Source of the DNA: Thermoplasmata archaeon
GTDB taxonomy: Archaea > Thermoplasmatota > E2 > UBA202 > JdFR-43
Assembly: GCA_021162305.1 (NCBI GenBank)
Contig: JAGGYX010000143.1
Location: 1 to 6,895 of the forward strand
Direction: 5' to 3'
Length of the DNA stretch: 6,895 bases
Part shown: positions 1-4,815 of the stretch, piece after piece
Layout of the letters: every line of letters starts with the position of its first letter
Numbering within the stretch: the stretch's first letter is position 1
Notes under the pieces: model-generated
Told to the model about the DNA's origin: nothing
Seen by the model: only the letters and a program-made list of their open reading frames with translations
Databases searched by the model: none
Translations under genes and position numbers: made by a program

Positions 1-84
1 AAAGAAGCTGGCTTACAGGATAATGATGTTATTGAGCTAATTCCTGATCCAGAAGGTGGCTCATGCTGCCAAAGGATATTTTAA
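1..84 (+). CDS. Ubiquitin-like modifier, C-terminal part (5' end outside window)
   Basis: Frame 1 is open from the first base to TAA at 82-84 and gives the last 27 residues of a protein. The segment DNDVIELIPDPEGG is the typical end of a beta-grasp ubiquitin/SAMP/MoaD-like fold: the last strand, an acidic-proline linker and a diglycine. In that family the C-terminal Gly is activated by an E1 and linked to a target. Here the diglycine is not terminal but is followed by SCCQRIF, so the product looks like a precursor needing cleavage after GG, as eukaryotic ubiquitin precursors do. The next genes are an E2 and a JAMM protease, which strongly supports a ubiquitin-like rather than a sulfur-carrier role. 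It overlaps the E2 gene by 22 bases. The N-terminal part, including most of the fold, is not seen, so the assignment rests on the tail and the neighbours. Confidence 0.8.
   Translation, partial: KEAGLQDNDVIELIPDPEGGSCCQRIF
54..59 (+). promoter_or_regulatory. Ribosome binding site for E2, inside the modifier's Gly-Gly codons
   Basis: AGGTGG lies three bases before the E2 ATG at 63. The same bases encode the end of the modifier's PEGG motif (GAA GGT GGC), so the diglycine codons double as the Shine-Dalgarno site. This supports the start at 63 and suggests translational coupling of modifier and E2. Confidence 0.55.
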
Positions 85-569
85 TTAAGAGAGTAAGAAA
101 CGAGTTAAAGGAATGCAAAAGAAGTTTTCGCCATAAATTTAGCCATAGCAAAATAATTGATTTCCCTTTTGAAATAAAAGTTAAGCTTATTGACGCTCCT
201 GGTCCAATCTGGAGAGATGGGAAACTTGAGACAAAATATGAGCATGAGTTAAAAATTATAATAACAGACAGCTATCCCTATCAAACGCCCATAGTGAGAT
301 GGCAAAGCGATATATTCCACCCCAATATAATGCCCCCCGAAGACGGCGGCTATGTATGCACAAAATTGCTCGACAAGTGGACTTTTAACTCGAATCTCAT
401 TGCGTTTATAAAAGGAATCGAAGTTTTGCTTTCTTCGCCAAATCCAAAAAGCCCCTTTGAAAATGATACATGCACCAGAGCAGCCGAATATTTCAATAAA
501 CATGTTTACAAGCCGGTTGAAAAGAAAAGAAAAAAGCCAATCATAATAGGAGAAAATGGTAAAAATTGA
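63..569 (+). CDS. E2-like ubiquitin-conjugating enzyme (UBC fold)
   Basis: The 168-residue product matches the length of a single UBC domain with short extensions. In order: N-terminal helix (about 5-20), the beta-meander with YPYQTP (71-76), the HPN motif (86-88), catalytic Cys99 in GGYVC, the conserved Trp106, the LLSSPNP segment (122-128) and C-terminal helices with a basic tail (about 150-160). HPN Asn88 and Cys99 are the residues that in this family form the oxyanion pocket and the ubiquitin thioester. Ser130 sits where many E2s have the Asp/Ser gate residue near the active site. The HPN-to-Cys loop is about three residues longer than in common eukaryotic E2s. The ATG at 63 is chosen because helix 1 starts directly after it and an AGGTGG ribosome site lies at 54-59. 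The role inferred is to take the upstream modifier from an E1 and pass it to targets; no E1 or E3 is in view. Confidence 0.92.
   Translation: MLPKDILIKRVRNELKECKRSFRHKFSHSKIIDFPFEIKVKLIDAPGPIWRDGKLETKYEHELKIIITDSYPYQTPIVRWQSDIFHPNIMPPEDGGYVCTKLLDKWTFNSNLIAFIKGIEVLLSSPNPKSPFENDTCTRAAEYFNKHVYKPVEKKRKKPIIIGENGKN
548..552 (+). promoter_or_regulatory. Ribosome binding site for the JAMM protease gene
   Basis: AGGAG lies three bases before the ATG at 556, within the last codons of E2. It favours 556 over the in-frame ATGs at 628 (no purine-rich site) and 649 (weak GGAG only two bases away). Confidence 0.5.
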
Positions 570-1176
570 AAAGGAGCATCGGAAGGCAGCAAGCCATGCG
601 CCGCCGCCTCGCTGGCGACACATTTGCATGCCCGGCGACAATGGAGTTATGGAGAGAAAATTTGAGGAACTTGGATTGAAAAGGTTTGACAGGGTTTTGC
701 AATCTGATGAGGAAAAGGTTTCCACAAAAATTGGAAGTGAGGTGGATTTTTTCATTAAAGAGGAAGCTATTGATAAGATTATATTGCATTCATATGAGAT
801 GGGTCTGGAAGGGAAGGAAGCAATGGGTTTTTTGATTGGAGATGTTAGAAGATGGAAGCACGATTATTCCATTGCCTTTGATGCCGTAACAGGCTCTCTT
901 GACTCAACACCATATAGCGTTAAATTCAGCAGAAATGCATTTGAAGAGTTGTTTGACAAGCTGGATGAAATAGAATATGAGTATATTATTGTGGGATGGT
1001 ATCATTCGCATGTTGGCTATACAAGTTTTATGTCCAATGTTGATATCGAAACACAGAGAAAATATTTCAATAAGCCATTTCATGTTGCAATGGTTATAGA
1101 CCCAATAAATATGGAGGCTAAAGCTTTTAAGTTGCTTAACGAGCAATGTATCGAGATACCATATGCAATATTTTAG
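556..1176 (+). CDS. Rpn11-like JAMM/MPN+ metalloprotease (predicted deubiquitinase-like)
   Basis: This 206-residue protein carries a complete JAMM zinc site: Glu88 (GKEAMGFLIGD), then H150-S-H152, seven residues, Ser160, two residues and Asp163. The following DIETQRKYF and AMVIDP segments are closest to proteasomal Rpn11/CSN5 rather than to bacterial RadC- or Mec+-type JAB proteins. Such enzymes cleave isopeptide bonds after a ubiquitin Gly-Gly. Next to a modifier with a post-GG tail and an E2, it is the obvious candidate for maturing the modifier and removing it from targets. The MPN domain starts near residue 62; residues 1-60 are an unrecognised extension with a GC-rich, His/Pro/Arg-rich part (8-31). 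The Pro usual after HSH in Rpn11 is Val here. The gene overlaps E2 by 14 bases, and its TAG stop overlaps the stop of the convergent lysS gene. The start is less certain than the domain. Confidence 0.92.
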   Translation: MVKIEKEHRKAASHAPPPRWRHICMPGDNGVMERKFEELGLKRFDRVLQSDEEKVSTKIGSEVDFFIKEEAIDKIILHSYEMGLEGKEAMGFLIGDVRRWKHDYSIAFDAVTGSLDSTPYSVKFSRNAFEELFDKLDEIEYEYIIVGWYHSHVGYTSFMSNVDIETQRKYFNKPFHVAMVIDPINMEAKAFKLLNEQCIEIPYAIF

Positions 1177-2711
1177 CTTTGATATGCTTCTCTTATCCTT
1201 TTCATGACAAAATCTTTTCCAAGAGATTGCAGGAAATAACCAGCTCTCGGGCCACGGTCTTTTCCAATGAAAAGCATATAAATAAGCTGAAAAGCTTTTT
1301 TTGCAGAAATCTGGCTTTTCTTGGCAGATTCATGTATCGTGGCATGTATTTTCTCTGCATCCCATTCTATGCCATCAAAATTTTTTTCCAACTCAATCAA
1401 AAATTTTTTCTCATCATTTTTCAGCTTTAATTCTGGCAGTTCTTCCTTCACTTCAAATTTTATTTCTTCAGGAGCATAATTTTTCAGCCAGTAAATTATT
1501 TTTTCATATCTTTCTTTAAGGCGGGTTTCATCATAATCTTTAAGCTCAATCTTCCTTTTTATTATTTCTATTGCTTCATCAAAATCTTTTGCAATTTGAG
1601 CTACAATAGCAAGATGGCGATATGAAATTTTTATTGGAGATTTGCTTACAATTCCATATGGTTGCGAAAGCTCATAGACACGCTTCTCATCTTTCATCCC
1701 AGCAATTTTTTCTTCCATCCCAAAATATATTCTCTCATATCTGTCATACTCATCTATCAAATCAAGCAATGAAAAGCCTGTATCAAATTCAATATGGCGA
1801 TTTGGCTCGTATTTCATAAAAAGGAATCGCAAGACTTCGGAAGGCAAAATTTTTATTGCCTCGCTGGCGGCGATAGCGACGCCTGTCGAGCCATGCATTG
1901 CTCCTTTACCTTTTAAATGAATGAATTCATAGACGAGAGGCATTGGAGGCTCATATTTAAAAACTTGCTTTGCTATTTCTTTTCCAGTATCCCATGAACT
2001 ACCACTGGCAGCATGGTCTTTTCCGAATGCCTCAAAAGTTACACCAAAAATTTTCCAGCGAGCAGGCCAATCAATACGCCATGGAAATTTTCCTATACCG
2101 CCCTTTCTTAAATCAACGCTCCCTTCATATCCACAAGAGCAACGATATTTGGCAAAAGGATAATCATATTCATATATCTCTCCTTTCAATTTTCCACATT
2201 TCTCGCATTTAACATTGAAAGGCATCCATTTCTCTGGCAAATCTCTTCCTGAAATCTTTTCAATTATTGCCTTTATTTTATCTGCATTATCCAGTGCAAT
2301 TTTTATTGCCTCATTGTATCTTCCTTCCTTATATATCTCATAAGCTCTGTATATTTTCGGCTTTATTCCAAGCTCATCCATTACATGAATGAATGGCTGG
2401 AGAAAATGCTCTGCATAGTTTTCATGCTCACCACATGGACATGGTATCTCTGCCAGCGGCTTTCCAACATATTTCTCGTATTTTTCTGGCAGAAAAGGAT
2501 ATACCTTACGGAGAGGGTCAAAAGTGTCTGCTATGAAAATAAGCTCTGCCTTTGCTCCTCTATCTTTCAAAGCTCGATACACAGCTTCTGTTGTTATTAC
2601 CTCCCTTAAATTTCCAACATGAATTGGTCCAGATGGGGTTATGGCTGTAGCTAAAACATGTTTCTCGCCTTTCTTCATCAACTGCTCAGCAGCAACATCA
2701 GCCCAGTGCAC
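1173..2711 (-). CDS. lysS: Lysyl-tRNA synthetase, class I
   Basis: The enzyme charges tRNA-Lys with lysine using ATP; most archaea use this class I form. With the GTG start at 2711 the protein has 512 residues and begins HWADVAAEQL, the expected class I LysRS start. Visible features: the HIGH-type motif HVGN (31-34) in TPSGPIHVGN, CPCGE (91-95), a probable zinc knuckle CEKC (169-172) with CSC (191-193), WRIDWPARW (211-219), FGKDHAASGSSWDTG (229-243) and the KMSKS-equivalent KGKGAMHGSTG (267-277), followed by a C-terminal helical anticodon-binding region. An ATG at 2780 in the same frame would add 23 residues not expected for the family and would run over the promoter and start of the divergent gene. 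No Shine-Dalgarno precedes 2711, but a TATA box about 24 bases upstream suggests a leaderless mRNA. The gene is convergent with the JAMM gene and is probably unrelated to that operon. Confidence 0.96.
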   Translation of the reverse strand: MHWADVAAEQLMKKGEKHVLATAITPSGPIHVGNLREVITTEAVYRALKDRGAKAELIFIADTFDPLRKVYPFLPEKYEKYVGKPLAEIPCPCGEHENYAEHFLQPFIHVMDELGIKPKIYRAYEIYKEGRYNEAIKIALDNADKIKAIIEKISGRDLPEKWMPFNVKCEKCGKLKGEIYEYDYPFAKYRCSCGYEGSVDLRKGGIGKFPWRIDWPARWKIFGVTFEAFGKDHAASGSSWDTGKEIAKQVFKYEPPMPLVYEFIHLKGKGAMHGSTGVAIAASEAIKILPSEVLRFLFMKYEPNRHIEFDTGFSLLDLIDEYDRYERIYFGMEEKIAGMKDEKRVYELSQPYGIVSKSPIKISYRHLAIVAQIAKDFDEAIEIIKRKIELKDYDETRLKERYEKIIYWLKNYAPEEIKFEVKEELPELKLKNDEKKFLIELEKNFDGIEWDAEKIHATIHESAKKSQISAKKAFQLIYMLFIGKDRGPRAGYFLQSLGKDFVMKRIREAYQS

Positions 2712-2730
2712 ATTAGAAAAGCCGTGCCAT

Positions 2731-2740
2731 TTTATATTTT
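2731..2740 (-). promoter_or_regulatory. TATA box (box A) of lysS
   Basis: On the minus strand this reads AAAATATAAA, centred about 24 bases before the GTG at 2711. That is the spacing at which archaeal transcription would start at or next to the start codon. Confidence 0.5.
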
Positions 2741-2747
2741 TGCCGCA

Positions 2748-2757
2748 AATTATATAT
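2748..2757 (+). promoter_or_regulatory. TATA box (box A) of the ribbon-helix-helix gene
   Basis: AATTATATAT is centred about 26 bases before the ATG at 2779, which has no Shine-Dalgarno. This fits a leaderless transcript. It sits back to back with the lysS promoter in the same 67-base intergenic region. Confidence 0.5.
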
Positions 2758-2778
2758 GGGCAAATAGCATAAAACAAC

Positions 2779-3012
2779 ATGGTGAAATACAGCACAGTTT
2801 CAATACCAAAAGAGTTGCATGATGAGATAAGGAGAACAGTTCTTGCAAATCCAAAATATAGATATAGAAGTGTGGCAGAATTTTCACTTGAAGCCATAAA
2901 AATAAGGCTTGAAGAAATAAGGAGAGAACTTGAAGAGGAAAAGGGAGAAAGGAAAAAGAAGGTTCAGAGAGCAGTGAAAAACATAAAGAGAAAACTCAAA
3001 GCATTGAAATAA
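2779..3012 (+). CDS. Ribbon-helix-helix (CopG/NikR-N type) DNA-binding protein
   Basis: A 77-residue protein. Residues 3-10 (KYSTVSIP) form the beta ribbon that in this family pairs in a dimer and inserts into the DNA major groove. KELHDEIRRTV (11-21) and SVAEFSLEAIKIRLEEI (about 31-47) form the two helices, giving a typical RHH domain of about 45 residues. The rest (48-77) is a highly charged, Lys/Arg/Glu-rich helix, probably a coiled coil or nonspecific DNA contact. There is no toxin gene beside it, so an antitoxin role is not supported; a small transcription factor or chromatin-type protein is more likely. It is divergent from lysS, and its stop lies nine bases from the end of the convergent Cas4-like gene. 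The codon after ATG is GTG, so the start could be three bases later. Confidence 0.8.
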   Translation: MVKYSTVSIPKELHDEIRRTVLANPKYRYRSVAEFSLEAIKIRLEEIRRELEEEKGERKKKVQRAVKNIKRKLKALK

Positions 3013-3021
3013 ATAAAAAAA

Positions 3022-3993
3022 TCACGCCAGCCTCTCGGGGCAATGCTCGCGGCGGGCGCAGGTGGCGCATTTTCTTGCATTATTATGGTTGCGATGGGCA
3101 ATGCCTTTCTCCATGTCCCTTAGCATGTTTTTTCTTATTTTCATGACAATGTTTTTCCATCTTTCTTCATAAGGGATTTTGAACTGGCGATTGGAATATT
3201 TTATTATTCCATATGGAGGTGGTTTTCCATATATGTCTTCTATTATCATGCAATAGGCTGTTACCTGCATCACGTGAGAAAATCTTGGATGGTTTGCTTC
3301 CATACTTTTCTGTTCAACAGGGATGTATTCATCGCCCACCTTTATTATATAATCTGGTTTTCCTCTCAGCCCATATTTCTTTGACTCCATTTCCTTTCCT
3401 TCTCTTGAATTTCCGATGTATTCTATTTTTCCATTTATGGGAGCATATTTTATCTTCTTTTCAATTATTTCTTCAGATATATTGAGGGTTCGATAAAAAA
3501 GGAGATTGGCGGATATTACCCAGAGTAAGGCAAGTATTTCAGCAAATCTTCCAATATCAGGATTTGGAGGCAATGAGAAAATTACGGAAAATGAAGCGAT
3601 CATTATGGCTCCTACTGAAGATAAAAGAATGACTTTTTCATATCTTGCTCTTAAAATGCTCGATTTTCCAGCTTTGTAAAGGAAAAAAAGTGAGTTATAA
3701 AGCCAGAGAAATGCAAGCACCACAAAGAATACATTCCATGTCTCTTCCATTTTCCCATATAAAAAAGATAATCCAAATAGGGCGACTATGGTTGCTGAAA
3801 TCGAAATGAAGAGAACATATTTTTCATATAATTTCAGCTTTTCTTCCTTTCTTTTTATTTCCTGAAGCTCTTTTCCAGTTTCTTTGTGCTTTTTTATCCC
3901 TTCATCATAAACACTTTTATGTTTTTTACTCAACCACCATGAGAGGGGGCAATAGGCATATTTTTCTATGTCACCAGCTGAAACAATGTTCAT
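3022..3993 (-). CDS. Cas4/RecB-like PD-(D/E)XK nuclease with four inserted membrane segments
   Basis: A 323-residue protein. Cys15 (EKYAYCPLSWW) together with Cys309, Cys312 and Cys318 (KCATCARREHCPE) gives the four-Cys pattern that in Cas4 and AddB/RecB-like nucleases holds a 4Fe-4S cluster. The nuclease core follows at about 185-255: GKPDYI with Asp214, PVEQKS with Glu227 and Lys229, and the QxxxY motif Gln243-Tyr247. Between the first Cys and the core lie four hydrophobic segments (about 58-79, 87-106, 120-141 and 148-168), an unusual insertion that would fix the nuclease to the membrane with both ends on the same side, presumably the cytoplasm. GGAGGAG lies just before the ATG, which fixes the start. 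It is 17 bases downstream of the winged-helix gene, so probably co-transcribed. No CRISPR array or other cas gene is seen, so a CRISPR role is not supported; DNA repair or defence are possible but unproven. Confidence 0.8.
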   Translation of the reverse strand: MNIVSAGDIEKYAYCPLSWWLSKKHKSVYDEGIKKHKETGKELQEIKRKEEKLKLYEKYVLFISISATIVALFGLSFLYGKMEETWNVFFVVLAFLWLYNSLFFLYKAGKSSILRARYEKVILLSSVGAIMIASFSVIFSLPPNPDIGRFAEILALLWVISANLLFYRTLNISEEIIEKKIKYAPINGKIEYIGNSREGKEMESKKYGLRGKPDYIIKVGDEYIPVEQKSMEANHPRFSHVMQVTAYCMIIEDIYGKPPPYGIIKYSNRQFKIPYEERWKNIVMKIRKNMLRDMEKGIAHRNHNNARKCATCARREHCPERLA

Positions 3994-3995
3994 TT

Positions 3996-4002
3996 CTCCT
4001 CC
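3996..4002 (-). promoter_or_regulatory. Strong ribosome binding site for the Cas4-like gene
   Basis: The minus strand reads GGAGGAG-AA-ATG. This strong internal site contrasts with the SD-less first genes of nearby units and supports the Cas4-like gene being the second gene of an operon. Confidence 0.7.
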
Positions 4003-4010
4003 ATCAAATT

Positions 4011-4343
4011 TTACTTAAAATCATTTTCGAAATTTTCTATGGCATTCGCCATCCTTTTATACCAGTCTTCCAAGCAGACTTTAATGAAATTTTTTGCATT
4101 TGCAGGAGGAACAGCTTTATATGTATAATAATAACCACCTTTGCCCATTATTTTTTTCTTTCTCTCTACAAGCATGCAATCCATCAATTTTTTTAAGCTT
4201 CTCTGGATGGTGCTTCTATCTTTTTTAAATGCTTTTGCTATTTCCTCCACTCTCATCTCTTCTTTTTCAACAAGAAATTTATATAATTCTATTTCCTTCA
4301 TGTTTATATTAAATACACAGCTCATTACCTCCTTGCAATCCAT
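4011..4343 (-). CDS. TrmB-like winged-helix transcriptional regulator
   Basis: With the start at 4343 the product has 110 residues. Residues about 15-65 form a winged helix-turn-helix: KEIELYKFLVEKEEMRVEEI, then the recognition part KDRSTIQRSLKKLMDCMLVE, then a wing with GKGGYYYTYKA. The C-terminal helix (about 84-110, VCLEDWYKRMANAIENF) is likely for dimerisation. The pattern DRSTIQRxLKKL...YYYxYKA is typical of small archaeal TrmB/MarR-related regulators. The open frame extends to 4511, but that extension is hydrophobic, antisense to the thioredoxin gene and covers two promoters, so the ATG at 4343 was chosen; an ATG at 4325 is an alternative. Cys2-type residues near the N-terminus (Cys3, Cys9) could sense redox state, which would fit the divergent thioredoxin operon, but this is inference. 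It lies upstream of the Cas4-like gene in the same direction. Confidence 0.8.
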   Translation of the reverse strand: MDCKEVMSCVFNINMKEIELYKFLVEKEEMRVEEIAKAFKKDRSTIQRSLKKLMDCMLVERKKKIMGKGGYYYTYKAVPPANAKNFIKVCLEDWYKRMANAIENFENDFK

Positions 4344-4358
4344 GTTTGTAATATTTGC

Positions 4359-4369
4359 ATTATATTTAT
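4359..4369 (-). promoter_or_regulatory. TATA box of the winged-helix regulator gene
   Basis: The minus strand reads ATAAATATAAT, centred about 21 bases before the ATG at 4343. There is no Shine-Dalgarno there, consistent with a leaderless or near-leaderless message. Confidence 0.4.
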
Positions 4370-4372
4370 CGG

Positions 4373-4393
4373 TTGTGCATATTTTGTGCAAAA
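4373..4393. promoter_or_regulatory. Candidate operator: two TTGTGCA boxes one helical turn apart
   Basis: TTGTGCA occurs at 4373-4379 and again at 4384-4390, 11 bases start to start. The second copy lies within TTTTGTGCAAAA (4382-4393), a near-perfect inverted repeat of TTTTG/CAAAA. The boxes lie between the two divergent TATA boxes, directly upstream of the thioredoxin promoter's BRE/TATA region. A regulator bound here could affect both operons; the winged-helix protein encoded next door is the natural candidate. This is inference from position and symmetry. Confidence 0.4.
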
Positions 4394-4404
4394 TTTTTAT
4401 ATAA
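4394..4404 (+). promoter_or_regulatory. TATA box of the thioredoxin operon
   Basis: TTTTTATATAA is a good archaeal box A centred about 23 bases before the ATG at 4423. No Shine-Dalgarno lies before that ATG, so a leaderless transcript is likely. Confidence 0.55.
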
Positions 4405-4422
4405 CACGCCCCTATATTCGCC

Positions 4423-4815
4423 ATGGACGAACTCGAGGAGATAAGAGCAAGATTATTAAAAAAATTGATGAGTAAGGAAGAGAAAAAAATGGAAATGCCT
4501 TCCAAACCCATTCATGTTTCAGGAGATTTGAATGATATCATTTCAAAATATGATGTTGTTGTCGTTGATTTTTGGGCACCATGGTGCCAGCCATGCAAGA
4601 TTGTCGAGCCAATAGTGGAAAAGCTGGCAAAGGAAATGAAAGGCAAGGTTGTTTTTGCAAAAGTTAATTCAGATAGAAACAGAAAGCTTGCAATGAAATA
4701 TAAAATAATGAGCATTCCAACTTTACTGCTCTTCAAAAATGGTCGTTTGGCAGCTCGTCAGGTAGGAGCAGTTCCATATGATATGTTAAAAGCATGGATA
4801 GGGCGATATATATGA
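4423..4815 (+). CDS. Thioredoxin
   Basis: A 130-residue cytosolic thioredoxin, a dithiol reductant for protein disulfides. The active site WCQPC is at 54-58 with the preceding FWAP, and the cis-proline loop is SIPT with Pro99. LLLFKNG (101-107) and the final helix complete the fold. The site reads CQPC rather than the classical CGPC. Residues 1-27 are a charged extension (MDELEEIRARLLKKLM then Lys/Glu-rich) before the fold; such helical extensions occur in archaeal thioredoxins and may bind a partner. It is the first gene of an operon: its stop overlaps the start of the exported thioredoxin-like protein in an ATGA, so the two are probably translationally coupled. That pairing suggests a redox relay or parallel cytosolic and surface disulfide control. 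No thioredoxin reductase gene is in the window. Confidence 0.95.
   Translation: MDELEEIRARLLKKLMSKEEKKMEMPSKPIHVSGDLNDIISKYDVVVVDFWAPWCQPCKIVEPIVEKLAKEMKGKVVFAKVNSDRNRKLAMKYKIMSIPTLLLFKNGRLAARQVGAVPYDMLKAWIGRYI

Noticed and set aside
1..84. Upstream frame as a plain MoaD/ThiS sulfur carrier
   Set aside because: The diglycine is followed by a tail and the gene overlaps an E2 gene, which sulfur carriers do not require; not fully excluded because the 5' part is missing.
593..676. 27-codon open frame (ATG at 593) inside the start of the JAMM gene
   Set aside because: It is short, lies inside the coding region of the JAMM gene, lacks a convincing ribosome site and has no recognisable content, though it overlaps the GC-rich patch.
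249..789. Long minus-strand open frames opposite the E2 and JAMM genes
   Set aside because: They run antisense to two proteins with clear domain motifs, show no recognisable domain and are rich in Phe/Ser/Cys as expected of shadows of Lys/Glu-rich genes.
606..1869. Shared 12-mer GCCTCGCTGGCG at 606-617 and 1858-1869
   Set aside because: Both copies lie in coding sequence in unrelated contexts; one such match is expected by chance in a window of this length.
2712..2897. N-terminal extension of lysS to 2897 or to the ATG at 2780
   Set aside because: The extension is antisense to the RHH gene, crosses both promoters and lies before HWADV, the normal start of class I LysRS.
2779..3012. RHH protein as the antitoxin of a toxin-antitoxin pair
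   Set aside because: Neither neighbour is a small toxin: one side is lysS, the other the large Cas4-like gene on the opposite strand.
3022..3993. CRISPR association of the Cas4-like gene
   Set aside because: No regularly spaced repeats and no cas1, cas2 or effector gene are present in the window.
4344..4511. N-terminal extension of the winged-helix regulator into the thioredoxin gene
   Set aside because: It would cross the divergent promoters and part of the thioredoxin coding region, and its sequence is not helix-turn-helix-like.
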